48,892 nt of DNA from CAVONV01 sp963697355 (GTDB lineage: Bacteria > Acidobacteriota > Vicinamibacteria > Marinacidobacterales > DATDRI01). Location of the stretch: assembly GCA_963697355.1 (NCBI GenBank), contig CAVONV010000031.1, positions 1 through 48,892 on the forward strand, in the 5' to 3' direction. The notes under the pieces are model-generated. The model searched no databases. It worked only from the letters and a program-made list of their open reading frames with translations, and was not told the origin of the DNA. Made by a program: the position numbers and the translations under genes. Shown in pieces: positions 38,309 through 46,988 of the stretch (positions are counted from its first letter, which is position 1; each line of letters opens with the position of its first letter).

Positions 38309-40057
38309 CTAGTACCTCCAACTACTCACGTCGGCACCTGGAGGCGCACCCTTCCGGATCCTCTCCATGATCCTGGGGACGTACATCTGGTTGTAGCGCA
38401 AACGTGAGAGCGCGTTGGGACGATCGTGATCACCGTTCCAGCAGTGTCCGAATCCGTCTCCATAGTCCACCTCTCCATCGTAGTAAGGATCGGTGGTGCT
38501 TTCCAGAAAGTCTTCCATGAGGTAGACGGCGTTGTTCAGATACGAATTGTCCATATCCCCGCAATAGATATGGATCTTTCCCTTCAATTTGGGTCCCAGG
38601 GTTTTCCAATCGCGCTCGAGGATGTAGCGGAGGTCGAAATTCTCCCGCCAGTATTCCGCCACCTCCGGGTCTATTTCACCGGTCATTTTGTCCCAGAGAT
38701 GTCTGGGGTAGCCATCTTCACCCGCCGGACCGAACAGAGTCAGCCAAACGTCTCTCTGTCCACCGGATCGTCCTTTGCTGCCCAACACCGCTTCCTTGTA
38801 CTGCACGTCCTGCAACGTGCAGGAGATCTCACCGAGAGTGCTGCGGCTTCTCGGTTTCAGGGTTCGCTTCCATGGACTTTCGTAATAGTAGGCGTTCTTA
38901 TCTTCGTAGATATTAGTGTGGGGGAAAGCGCGAAAGTCGACGACATCCGGACAGGCGGCGAAACAACCGTTATACATGTCCGGGTAAAACATTTGCACCG
39001 CCAGGGCTTCCCAACCCCCAGTGGATCCGCCGTAAAGAAAGCGCGCCCATCCCTCGCCGATGCCCCTGAACTTCTCTTCGATAGCGGGGATCAGCTCCTG
39101 ATTGATGGCATCGCCGTAGGGCCCCATATTGGCGGAGTTGACGGCATAGGAGTCATCGAAATAGGGGGTGGGGTGTTGTATCTCGATGATGAGCATGCGC
39201 GGTGTGTCGGGTGCGATCCAATACTTGTAGAAATCGTGGGCATGTTCCTGAACGACCCTGTTGTAGCCATGGATGTCGAACCGTGCGCTGTAGTCGGGCT
39301 CGAGGTCCGGATCGGGAGGCTCTTCTCTAAAGCCGCCGAAATCACTCGGGAAATGCCCGTGAAAGATGACCAAGGGATAGCGGGCTTCCGGATGCTCATC
39401 AAAACCCTCCGGCAGCAGCACATGCGCTCCTAGAGTGGTGGGCCTGCCCCAGAACTCTGAGAGGAGCTTGCTCTCGATCTTGATGTGCTTGATGTATTTC
39501 GTGTCCTCGGGCTCAGGGATGGGTGGGATCTCTTGGTCCAAGGAAAGGCTGATCATCATGTTCTCGGACGGATCGACCTGCACCTCGAGAGGCGAACTGT
39601 AGAGATTCCCCGGCTTGAGATTCCACTTCTGCCCCTCGCCTTTATCGGGGGGCAGTTTGAGTACGCGACCGTCGCCGAGGTTGAAGGTCTCGTAGCGATT
39701 CACAAGAGCCTGAACCCGGTATGAGCCCGGTGGGATGTCTCCGATGCTCGTGAGTGGATAGCCGAAGACGTCGCCGTCGATTACCGCCGTCTCGCCCGGT
39801 TTCCAGTCCTCAACATCGATGCCGAAAATCAATTGCGTATCGAGGCCGTTACTGATCTTAAAGCGCGGCTCACGGCTCGGGTCGTTGGAGATCATCAGCA
39901 ACACGCGGCCATCTAGAGCCTCCGCACTCAGGTCTTCAGGAAAAGAGATGCCGAAGCGGAGCTTGACTCCCTGGTCGCTCGAACAAGCCAGGCAACCCCA
40001 CAGGAACAATGGAAGCATGAATATAAGACCCGACGTCATTTTTCTGTAATGTATCAT
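38309..40057 (-). CDS. Large lipoprotein esterase of the alpha/beta-hydrolase (EstD/enterochelin-esterase-like) type
   Basis: 582 residues from the ATG at 40057 (GAGGTG just upstream). A lipoprotein-like signal (GLIFMLPLFLWGCLACSS) is followed by a beta-rich domain of about 190 residues and then the hydrolase domain: YPLVIFHGHFPSDFGGF, the nucleophile motif ARFLYGGSTGGWEALAVQ near residue 340, an acid candidate in CGDMDNSYL and the histidine in DGFGHCWNGDHDRPNALS. The arrangement is that of periplasmic esterases distantly related to enterochelin esterase; the substrate is unknown. Intact. A truncated PIN gene ends 25 bases upstream of its start. Confidence 0.82.
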   Translation of the reverse strand: MIHYRKMTSGLIFMLPLFLWGCLACSSDQGVKLRFGISFPEDLSAEALDGRVLLMISNDPSREPRFKISNGLDTQLIFGIDVEDWKPGETAVIDGDVFGYPLTSIGDIPPGSYRVQALVNRYETFNLGDGRVLKLPPDKGEGQKWNLKPGNLYSSPLEVQVDPSENMMISLSLDQEIPPIPEPEDTKYIKHIKIESKLLSEFWGRPTTLGAHVLLPEGFDEHPEARYPLVIFHGHFPSDFGGFREEPPDPDLEPDYSARFDIHGYNRVVQEHAHDFYKYWIAPDTPRMLIIEIQHPTPYFDDSYAVNSANMGPYGDAINQELIPAIEEKFRGIGEGWARFLYGGSTGGWEALAVQMFYPDMYNGCFAACPDVVDFRAFPHTNIYEDKNAYYYESPWKRTLKPRSRSTLGEISCTLQDVQYKEAVLGSKGRSGGQRDVWLTLFGPAGEDGYPRHLWDKMTGEIDPEVAEYWRENFDLRYILERDWKTLGPKLKGKIHIYCGDMDNSYLNNAVYLMEDFLESTTDPYYDGEVDYGDGFGHCWNGDHDRPNALSRLRYNQMYVPRIMERIRKGAPPGADVSSWRY

Positions 40058-40081
40058 TCCGCACCTCATGAAAAGGATAGG

Positions 40082-40489
40082 TTACTTCGTAGGAGGTGGC
40101 TCGAGAGACCAGAGCGCGGCTTCGACGAGGCCGCTCCTTAGAATGGTCTCCATATCGCGATCGCGGGCCAATACGAAGCAGTCGTTTTCCTCTGCAATCG
40201 CGGCTAGTATGCAGTCTATCGTCGAACGGATCGTCTTGCCCTTCTTCCGCAAAAGGCGATAAATCTCAGCGGCCCGAAGGTAAAGAGGCAAGCCGAAGGG
40301 CTCCAGGAACGTGAGCTCTTCGAAGAGTGACTCGATTTCTGCTCGGCTCTTGTCTTTTCTCAATCCTTGGAAGACCTCGCTGACGATAATCCCACATGTG
40401 CAGAGGTGAATTCTAGGTGGGTAGGAGTTGGAATCCCTCCCGCAAAGCGGCGTCGCGTGTCGGAAAGTCGCAGATCCAGGTACAACCAA
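40082..40489 (-). CDS. PIN-domain nuclease (VapC-like), N-terminally truncated
   Basis: The frame opens at a TTG at 40489 but recognisable sequence starts only at TCGIIVSEVFQGLRKDKSR. It then follows the family: RAAEIYRLLRKKGKTIRSTI, DCILAAIAEENDCFVLARDR, with the acidic residues of the PIN active site in SEVFQG, STIDC and ARDRD. The first strand with the leading aspartate (normally xVDTSVWI) is missing; the 30 residues before TCGII look like out-of-frame or foreign sequence. No antitoxin gene lies next to it. Either a single indel near 40430 hides the start or the first 40 residues are lost, which would remove one metal ligand. It lies 12 bases after ilvD. Confidence 0.6.
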   Translation of the reverse strand: MVVPGSATFRHATPLCGRDSNSYPPRIHLCTCGIIVSEVFQGLRKDKSRAEIESLFEELTFLEPFGLPLYLRAAEIYRLLRKKGKTIRSTIDCILAAIAEENDCFVLARDRDMETILRSGLVEAALWSLEPPPTK

Positions 40490-40501
40490 GCAGTTGAATC
40501 G

Positions 40502-42151
40502 TCAGTCGATGGTCGTGACGGCTCCTCGAGAGGCGGAAGAGACCAGCTTGGCGTACTTCGCCATCACACCAGATGCATATCGTGCCGCCGGTGGCCGCCA
40601 GCTTTCTCGACGCGCTTCGAGATCGGCACCGACATCGATACGCCGAGCATTGACATCTAATGTCACGGAATCACCCTCTTCGACAAAAGCAATAGGACCA
40701 CCGACAGCGGCTTCAGGCGCAACATGGCCCACCATGAGACCATGCGTGGCACCGCTGAAACGGCCGTCGGTGATGAGTGCCACTTCTTCGCCGAGACCTT
40801 GACCCACGATAGCCGCGGTCACCGCGAGCATTTCCCGCATACCGGGCCCACCCTTCGGCCCCTCATAGCGAATGACGACGACATCGCCAGACTTGATTTT
40901 GCGTTCCTGCACGGCCTCGAAGGCATCTTCTTCGCAATCGAACACACGGGCGGGCCCGGTGTGCTTCACGCGCGCATGACCGGCGAGCTTGACCACCGAA
41001 CCTTCCGGCGCAAGCGCACCGCGCAAAACGGCAAATCCACCGGTGGGTTTCAGAGGGTCGGAAGCTCGACGGATCACCTCTTGTCCTCGAGCCTCGGTGG
41101 CTTCGGAGGCTTCTTGTGACATGGTTCGCCCGCTAACGGTGAGATGATCGCGGATGAGATCGGCCTCGAGCAGTCGTTTCGTCAACAGCCGGATGCCACC
41201 GGCACGGTCCATGTCCGGAGCGGTAAACCGTCCCCCCGGCTTCAGATCGGCGATGACCGGCGTCCGCGAGGCAATACGATCGAAATCCTCGAGAGCGAGT
41301 GGCACGCCGGACTCGTAGGCAATGGCCAGAAGATGAAGCACGGCATTCGTCGACCCACCTGTTGCCGCCACGGAGGTGATGGCATTCTCGAGAGTAGCGC
41401 GGGTGATGATACCGGAAGGACGAATATCCTTTCTGAGCAGATCCAACACCATCTCCCCACAGCGGAAAGCGGCTTCGCCCTTTCGCTCGTCCAATGCGGG
41501 AATGTCGTTGGCACCCATGGGTGACATTCCGAGTATCGTGATCGCCGTCGACATGGTGTTGGCCGTGAACTGGCCACCACAAGCACCGGCGCCCGGACAA
41601 GCACGGTCTTCGAGATCGTGAAGCTCGGCCTCCGTCATTTTTCCCGAGCCGCAGGCACCCACGGCTTCGAAAACGTCCTGGATGGTGACATCTCTACCTT
41701 GGAAACGGCCCGCCATGATCAATCCGCCATAGAGCATCAACGAAGGCAGATCGAGCCGGGCCAACGCCATGACCGTTCCGGGTATCGTTTTGTCGCAGCC
41801 CGAAAGTGCGACCACGCCATCTAGAAGATGCCCCTGGACGAACAGCTCGATGGAATCGGCCACGACTTCCCGAGAGACCAACGACGCTTTCATCCCCTCA
41901 GTTCCCATGGAGATGCCGTCGGATACGGCGATCGTGTTGAACTCGATGGGAGTTCCACCTGCGGCACGCACGCCTTCTTTGACCCTCTCGGCAAGACGTC
42001 TCAAGTGAAGGTTGCACGGGGTCACTTCGGTCCAGGTGTTGGCCACGCCAATGAGCGGTCGACTGATGTCGTCATTGGTGAGGCCGGTAGCCTTCAGCAT
42101 CGAGCGGGCCGGCGCCCGCGAGATCCCTTTCTTAATGGCGTCACTACGCAT
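40502..42151 (-). CDS. ilvD: Dihydroxy-acid dehydratase IlvD
   Basis: 549 residues, complete. VANTWTEVTPCNLHLRRLAE, VALSGCDKTIPGTVMALARL, CPGAGACGGQFTANTMSTAI and TDGRFSGATHGLMVGHVAPE carry the cluster cysteines and catalytic residues of the IlvD/Edd family. It dehydrates 2,3-dihydroxy-3-methylvalerate and 2,3-dihydroxyisovalerate, the third common step to isoleucine and valine, in the cytoplasm with an iron-sulfur cluster. The ATG lies 28 bases after the ilvC stop, in line with one ilvBNCD operon. Of the two family members, IlvD is favoured over phosphogluconate dehydratase by length and by context. Confidence 0.95.
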   Translation of the reverse strand: MRSDAIKKGISRAPARSMLKATGLTNDDISRPLIGVANTWTEVTPCNLHLRRLAERVKEGVRAAGGTPIEFNTIAVSDGISMGTEGMKASLVSREVVADSIELFVQGHLLDGVVALSGCDKTIPGTVMALARLDLPSLMLYGGLIMAGRFQGRDVTIQDVFEAVGACGSGKMTEAELHDLEDRACPGAGACGGQFTANTMSTAITILGMSPMGANDIPALDERKGEAAFRCGEMVLDLLRKDIRPSGIITRATLENAITSVAATGGSTNAVLHLLAIAYESGVPLALEDFDRIASRTPVIADLKPGGRFTAPDMDRAGGIRLLTKRLLEADLIRDHLTVSGRTMSQEASEATEARGQEVIRRASDPLKPTGGFAVLRGALAPEGSVVKLAGHARVKHTGPARVFDCEEDAFEAVQERKIKSGDVVVIRYEGPKGGPGMREMLAVTAAIVGQGLGEEVALITDGRFSGATHGLMVGHVAPEAAVGGPIAFVEEGDSVTLDVNARRIDVGADLEARRESWRPPAARYASGVMAKYAKLVSSASRGAVTTID

Positions 42152-42179
42152 GGAGCCCTCTAAAGAGTTCGGCGAACCA

Positions 42180-43193
42180 TCACTCGCCCGGCTTGACCTT
42201 GACCGCGTTCAGAAACGGCATCATGTCCCTGAGGTGGGCTCCCACCTGCTCGATGAGCTGTTCCTGCTCAGACGCACGCACCGAGTTGAACCACGGCCGT
42301 CCGTTCTCGTTTTCTTGGATCCACTTTCGTGCATAGGTACCGTCTTGGATTTCTTTCAACATGCTCTTCATTTCGCGACGAGTCTCATCCGTGATGACTC
42401 GAGATCCTCCGGTATAGTCACCGTGCTCCGCCGTATCGCTTACCGAGTACCGCATGTAGTTCAACCCTCCTCGGTAGAACAAATCGACGATGAGCTTCAA
42501 CTCGTGCATGCACTCGAAATAGGCCACCTCCGGTTGGTAGCCCGCGTCGACGAGAGTCTCGAAACCCGCTTTGATGAGCGCGCTGACTCCTCCACAAAGG
42601 ACGGCTTGCTCGCCAAAGAGATCGGTTTCGGCTTCCTCCGCAAAGGTCGTTTCGATCACACCCGCCCGAGAAACACCCAACGCCTTTGCATAAGAAAGTG
42701 CAAAGTCCTTGGCACCACCACTCGCATCCTGTTCCACGGCAAGAAGAGCCGGTATTCCCTCGCCCGCCTGATAGGTCTCACGCAAGCGGTGTCCCGGCCC
42801 CTTCGGAGCTATCATGCTGACATCCACCTCTCGGGGTGGCTTGATGGTCTCGTAGCGGATATTGAAACCGTGGCCGAACATCAGCGTTTTGCCGGCCGTC
42901 AAGTGGGGAGCGATCTCTTGTTCGTAGATTTTCGGCTGTTTGGTGTCCGGAGCAAGAATCATGACGACATCGGACCAGGCGGCAGCATCGGTCACACTCT
43001 CAACCGTCAGCCCCGCAGCTTCTGCTTTGGTTCGGCTCTTGCTTTCCGCATGCAACCCGACCTTTACATCGACTCCGCTGTCTTTCAAATTGAGGGCATG
43101 GGCATGGCCCTGGGAGCCAAAGCCCACAATGGCAACCTTCTTAGCCAATATGGATTTCAGGTCCGCATCTTTGTCATAGTAGATAGTGCTCAT
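42180..43193 (-). CDS. ilvC: Ketol-acid reductoisomerase IlvC (class I)
   Basis: 337 residues from the ATG at 43193, AAAGGAG five bases before it; the open frame extends further up without support. The Rossmann start KKVAIVGFGSQGHAHALNLK, the segment SMIAPKGPGHRLRETYQAGE, TTFAEEAETDLFGEQAVLCG and the metal-binding region with YRGGLNYMRYSVSDTAEHGD are standard. It converts acetolactate and acetohydroxybutyrate to the dihydroxy acids with NADPH and magnesium. Length marks the short class I form of most bacteria. Separated from ilvN by about 190 bases with inverted repeats. Confidence 0.95.
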   Translation of the reverse strand: MSTIYYDKDADLKSILAKKVAIVGFGSQGHAHALNLKDSGVDVKVGLHAESKSRTKAEAAGLTVESVTDAAAWSDVVMILAPDTKQPKIYEQEIAPHLTAGKTLMFGHGFNIRYETIKPPREVDVSMIAPKGPGHRLRETYQAGEGIPALLAVEQDASGGAKDFALSYAKALGVSRAGVIETTFAEEAETDLFGEQAVLCGGVSALIKAGFETLVDAGYQPEVAYFECMHELKLIVDLFYRGGLNYMRYSVSDTAEHGDYTGGSRVITDETRREMKSMLKEIQDGTYARKWIQENENGRPWFNSVRASEQEQLIEQVGAHLRDMMPFLNAVKVKPGE

Positions 43194-43246
43194 CGTTTCT
43201 CCTTTGGCGCAGGGGCGCCTTGGCATCGGGTGGCGCCCGCCAGCAG

Positions 43247-43330
43247 CCCGCCTTCGCAGGCAGGTGATTTCTTGCCCTGCTTCGGCGGACCCGTCGAAGC
43301 CGTCGATATCATCGCGGCGGCGAAGGCGGG
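43247..43330. repeat. Inverted repeat between ilvN and ilvC
   Basis: CCCGCCTTCGC at 43247-43257 is the exact reverse complement of GCGAAGGCGGG at 43320-43330. Inside lies a smaller hairpin, CTTCGGCGGACCCGTCGAAG (about 43280-43299), with five-base arms. The gap of 186 bases is unusually long inside an otherwise compact operon. The structure might slow the polymerase or protect the message, or be a spread repeat element. Confidence 0.5.
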
Positions 43331-43379
43331 TAACCTGCTCTCGCCAGAGACAGGACTAACGCTTTTGTCCGTTCACACA

Positions 43380-43949
43380 CTAGGACGCGACACGGCTTTC
43401 TTCAGGCACGGCATCTCGTTTCGTGATTCCCTCCGGAGCAAGTTCATTATCGATACCCTTAGATTGAGCACCCCTCGCCATGGCGACCGTTCCGGTGCGT
43501 GCCATCTCGACGATGCCGAAAGGGCGCAAGACGTCGAGCAAACCGTCGATCTTGTCCTCCGTTCCCGTGATCTCGACAATGAGTGCGTCTTTGCCAACAT
43601 CCACGACTCGCGCGCGGAATACTTCCACGATCTGAAGCACTTCCGCTCGCTGCTGAGCCGAGGCCTGAACCTTGACCAAAGCCAAGTCCCGCGTCACCGA
43701 GGGATGCCACGTGACATCCTCTACATGGACCACGTTCACCAGCTTGTAGAGATTCGCCTCAACCAGACGTGCGACACTGTCGTCCGCTTCCATGACAATG
43801 GTCATCCGAGATACGCCCACGCGATCGGTATGCCCCACCGACAAGGAGTCGATATTGTACGAACGACGACGGAACAAAGAGGCGACCCGGTTCAGCACTC
43901 CCGGCTTGTCTTCCACGTACACGACGAAAATTCGCTTCTTGACTGTCAT
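43380..43949 (-). CDS. ilvN: Acetolactate synthase small (regulatory) subunit
   Basis: 189 residues. The N-terminal ACT domain has FVVYVEDKPGVLNRVASLFR and RRSYNIDSLSVGHTDRVGVS, then LVEANLYKLVNVVHVEDVT; the C-terminal domain has VDVGKDALIVEITGTEDKID and FGIVEMARTGTVAMARG. The protein binds valine and controls the large subunit. Its length is that of the long IlvN/IlvH form with the second domain. GGAGCG precedes the ATG at a suitable distance, and the start is 17 bases after ilvB, so the two subunits are made together. Confidence 0.93.
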   Translation of the reverse strand: MTVKKRIFVVYVEDKPGVLNRVASLFRRRSYNIDSLSVGHTDRVGVSRMTIVMEADDSVARLVEANLYKLVNVVHVEDVTWHPSVTRDLALVKVQASAQQRAEVLQIVEVFRARVVDVGKDALIVEITGTEDKIDGLLDVLRPFGIVEMARTGTVAMARGAQSKGIDNELAPEGITKRDAVPEESRVAS

Positions 43950-43966
43950 TGGGATTCGCTCCGAGA

Positions 43967-45667
43967 TTACTTGAGGCTCCTGACCGGCACCGGCCTCCGG
44001 ATCATGGCATGTAGGTCAGCACCCGCCGGAACCATTGGAAACACTGAATCTTCCTTCTCCACCCGAAAATCAATCACCACCGTTGACGACTCACCACGAG
44101 CGGTTGCGACCGCTTCTTCGATTTGGTGACGATGCTCGACTCGCAGACCTACCAGTCCGTGGGCTTCAGCCAGCTTCACGAAATCAGGATTACACATCGG
44201 TGACGCGGCGTACCGACGCTCGTAGTAAACCTCCTGCAACTGGCGCACCATTCCCAGGTAATCGTTGTTGATGAGGGCGATGTTGAGCTTGATCCCTTCC
44301 TGCCGACAGGTCGAGAGCTCGGCGGCCGTCATCTGGATTCCGCCGTCACCGACGACGACCCAGACCTCCTCCTCAGGTTTCGCCAATTTGGCTCCGATAG
44401 CGGCCGGCAAGGCGAACCCCATTGTGCCCAAGCCTCCGGATGTGATCAGTTTTCGTGGTTTGTCATGCTTGTAATACTGCGCTTCCCACATCTGGTGCTG
44501 ACCGACATCCGTCACGACCAACGCCTCACCTTGGGTGTAATGCCAGAGGTCATTCATCACATGGGCCGCGTAAAGGTGACCGTCATCGGGAAGTTGTTGG
44601 ATGTCTCTGACGGCGGCATCGCCTTTGAGCTCGTTGATGTGAGCGAGCCACTTACGATGCGTGTTGGACTCGACTTCCCGAGCAAGCGAGCTCAACACAT
44701 CCCGCAGATCTCCCACGATACCGACATCGACCTTGACGATTTTGTTGATCTCCGAGGGATCGACGTCGACGTGTATCTTTCGTGCTCCCCGGGCAAAACC
44801 GGCGACGTTTCCCGTCACTCGGTCGTCGAATCGCATCCCAAAAGCCAGTACCAAATCCGCCTCTTGGATCGCTTGGTTGACCCAGGCCTCGCCGTGCAAA
44901 CCCATCATGCCCAGATTGAGAGCATGCGTCCCGGGAAAGCCTCCCAAACCCAGTAGAGTCATCGCTACCGGTACCTGAGCTCTTTCGGCGAAATGGACGA
45001 GCGGGTCCGTCGCTCCCCCCAAAATCACCCCATGGCCCGCCAGCACGAGCGGTCTTTCGGATGTGTTGACGAGGTCAATCGCTCTTTGGAGCTCATCCGT
45101 TGGTGCCATCTGCTCCCGCTGATAGGCCTGCGGCCGCACTTCCTCATCATTCCACACAAATTCGCAGTTCCCCATCTGAGCGTCCTTCGTAATATCCACT
45201 AGTACCGGACCCGGCCTCCCAGAACGAGCGATGTAAAACGCCTCTTTGAGCGATGTCCCGATGTCTTCCGCACTCGTCACGAGGTAGCTGTGTTTCGTGA
45301 TGGGCAAGGTGATACCCGTAACATCCGTCTCCTGAAATGCATCACTCCCAATGAGCGCCGAGGACACTTGCCCCGTAATCGCGACCATAGGCGACGAGTC
45401 CATCATGGCCGTTGCGATCCCGGTCACCAGGTTCGTTGCCCCGGGTCCTGATGTCGCCATAGCCACGCCGACGTTTCCCGAAGCCCTCGCGTAGCCGTCG
45501 GCCATATGAGCCGCTCCCTGCTCGTGCCGCACGAGGACATGCCGGATGGGATAGTCCGCCATCGAGTCGTAAGCCGGCAGGATCGCGCCTCCCGGATAGC
45601 CGAAAACAACTTCAACTCCCTCATGTAAAAGAACTTCCCAGATAACTTGTGAGCCCTTTTTCGTCAT
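43967..45667 (-). CDS. ilvB: Acetolactate synthase large (catalytic) subunit
   Basis: 566 residues from the ATG at 45667; an upstream GTG at 45676 is also open. FGYPGGAILPAYDSMADYPI, RHEQGAAHMADGYARASGNV with the catalytic glutamate, ATSGPGATNLVTGIATAMMD, and the thiamine-diphosphate motif near residue 440, VVVGDGGIQMTAAELSTCRQ to ALINNDYLGMVRQ, identify it. It joins two pyruvates, or pyruvate and 2-oxobutyrate, in the first common step to valine, leucine and isoleucine. First gene of ilvB-ilvN-ilvC-ilvD, with a promoter 43 bases upstream. No leader peptide typical of attenuation was found. Confidence 0.95.
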   Translation of the reverse strand: MTKKGSQVIWEVLLHEGVEVVFGYPGGAILPAYDSMADYPIRHVLVRHEQGAAHMADGYARASGNVGVAMATSGPGATNLVTGIATAMMDSSPMVAITGQVSSALIGSDAFQETDVTGITLPITKHSYLVTSAEDIGTSLKEAFYIARSGRPGPVLVDITKDAQMGNCEFVWNDEEVRPQAYQREQMAPTDELQRAIDLVNTSERPLVLAGHGVILGGATDPLVHFAERAQVPVAMTLLGLGGFPGTHALNLGMMGLHGEAWVNQAIQEADLVLAFGMRFDDRVTGNVAGFARGARKIHVDVDPSEINKIVKVDVGIVGDLRDVLSSLAREVESNTHRKWLAHINELKGDAAVRDIQQLPDDGHLYAAHVMNDLWHYTQGEALVVTDVGQHQMWEAQYYKHDKPRKLITSGGLGTMGFALPAAIGAKLAKPEEEVWVVVGDGGIQMTAAELSTCRQEGIKLNIALINNDYLGMVRQLQEVYYERRYAASPMCNPDFVKLAEAHGLVGLRVEHRHQIEEAVATARGESSTVVIDFRVEKEDSVFPMVPAGADLHAMIRRPVPVRSLK

Positions 45668-45709
45668 TACTTCCACCGTCCTTCTTGAGTTACCGACCGG
45701 TAAGTAAGT

Positions 45710-45738
45710 ATGTTAACGACCAGAGGAAGTGATGTCAA
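45710..45738 (-). promoter_or_regulatory. Sigma-70 promoter of the ilv operon
   Basis: On the minus strand TTGACA (45733-45738), a perfect -35 box, is followed after 17 bases by TAACAT (45710-45715), four of six matches to the -10 consensus. This places the start of transcription about 35 bases before the ilvB ATG. The sequence lies just beyond the stop codon of the desaturase gene, which is transcribed in the same direction. Confidence 0.7.
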
Positions 45739-45764
45739 GAAAATTCAACGATGAACGGGATGAC

Positions 45765-46838
45765 TTAGGTCAGACTCGGACGGACATCCTTAGGGGCGTA
45801 GAATACCTTCCAACTCTTCCAAATCGCCTCTCCCCATCCCAGGATTCGGTATGGGTAGCCGTTCTCTTGGCAGAATTCCTTGACCAAATGGCTCACTTTG
45901 GGATAGTGCACGTGGCTGAGGCTCGGGAAGAGGTGATGCTCGATTTGATACTCGAGTCCAGAGCAAATCAGTCGACCGACGAATCCGGTCCGGAAGTTGA
46001 TGGAGGTTGCGGCTTGACGCAGAACGAAGTTCTCTTCAACGAGATCGGTTTTTTCGACGACAATCGCTTCGGCCGGAAAATGCCCGGGGGCAAGCACTGC
46101 AAACATGGCATAGCCCAAAAGCACCGTCCGAAGTGCGTAGAACAACAAAACGCTCGTGACCGGAAAGAAGGCCATAGGAATGATGAGCCAGATGATGTAA
46201 TGAGCCATCATCGAAGCGGCATCAATCATGTAAGGCGTTTTGGGGCGCTTCTTCGGGTCCCGCAAAGACGTGTACAAGTAGCTCAAACCTGTGCGCTGAA
46301 AATTGAAGCCGTTGAATGCCAGCGCGAAAGGAAAAACAAAGAACTGAATATGGTCGTAATAAAAGCGACGCAAACCGCTTGCTTTTTCTATTTGCGGTCG
46401 GATGATGCAGAACCACGGTGTAAGATCGTAGTCCATATCCATACCGATGACGTTGGGCGCGGGATGATGGCGGATGACGTGCATATAGCGCCAATAGGTC
46501 GCGGAGAGTCCGTTGTAGATCGGATACCCAAAATACGTCAACGCATCATTCAACCACTTCTTGGTGCTCGTTCCATGATGGGAGGACGTGTGGGTGTTCG
46601 TACCAACACTCATGGACCCGACGGTAGATACCAGGATGCCACCAATACGCAGGAGCAGAGAATCCGACAAGACAAAAACAGCGATTCCACCCAAGGACAA
46701 CGTCAAATGATAGGCAAGCTCGAGGAGGATTCTTCCTGGCCTCTTTTGGTACCAACCGCGACTCTTCAGTTCGTTGCGAAGAGAACTGAGTTTCTTAGGC
46801 GGCGTTTCGACCTCAATCGGTGCTTTCAAGTAAGACAT
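45765..46838 (-). CDS. Membrane fatty acid desaturase
   Basis: 357 residues with two hydrophobic hairpins. The three histidine boxes are present: NTHTSSHHG near residue 82 (HxxxHH), RYMHVIRHHPAPN near 118 (HxxxHH), and SGLEYQIEHHLFPSLSHVHY near 290 (QxxHH). Box III with Gln is typical of front-end/acyl-lipid desaturases and of fatty acid hydroxylase relatives. The enzyme holds a di-iron centre at the cytoplasmic membrane and needs oxygen, which is notable beside an anaerobic benzoyl-CoA pathway. Position of the new double bond is not predictable. Intact; the ilvB promoter follows directly. Confidence 0.88.
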   Translation of the reverse strand: MSYLKAPIEVETPPKKLSSLRNELKSRGWYQKRPGRILLELAYHLTLSLGGIAVFVLSDSLLLRIGGILVSTVGSMSVGTNTHTSSHHGTSTKKWLNDALTYFGYPIYNGLSATYWRYMHVIRHHPAPNVIGMDMDYDLTPWFCIIRPQIEKASGLRRFYYDHIQFFVFPFALAFNGFNFQRTGLSYLYTSLRDPKKRPKTPYMIDAASMMAHYIIWLIIPMAFFPVTSVLLFYALRTVLLGYAMFAVLAPGHFPAEAIVVEKTDLVEENFVLRQAATSINFRTGFVGRLICSGLEYQIEHHLFPSLSHVHYPKVSHLVKEFCQENGYPYRILGWGEAIWKSWKVFYAPKDVRPSLT

Positions 46839-46988
46839 CCGGCTATTCTAGCGCACGGTTTGAGCTGCGCAATCTCGAGATTTCCCATTCACGTCATCTC
46901 CCGTCCTATCGGGCGTTTGAACACCATCTCGAGGCACCATACAATCCAAGGTCTCATCAATCGGCGAGCAAACGCCCAAGAAAAGAGT

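Noticed and set aside
42012..44129. Plus-strand open frame of 705 codons
   Set aside because: Antisense to ilvC and ilvN, which have clear family motifs; composition is arginine- and histidine-rich as expected for a shadow frame in GC-rich DNA.
45729..46988. First 420 codons of the long plus-strand frame that ends in the DUF1684 protein
   Set aside because: Antisense to the desaturase with its three histidine boxes; the lipoprotein signal of the real gene starts at 46989.
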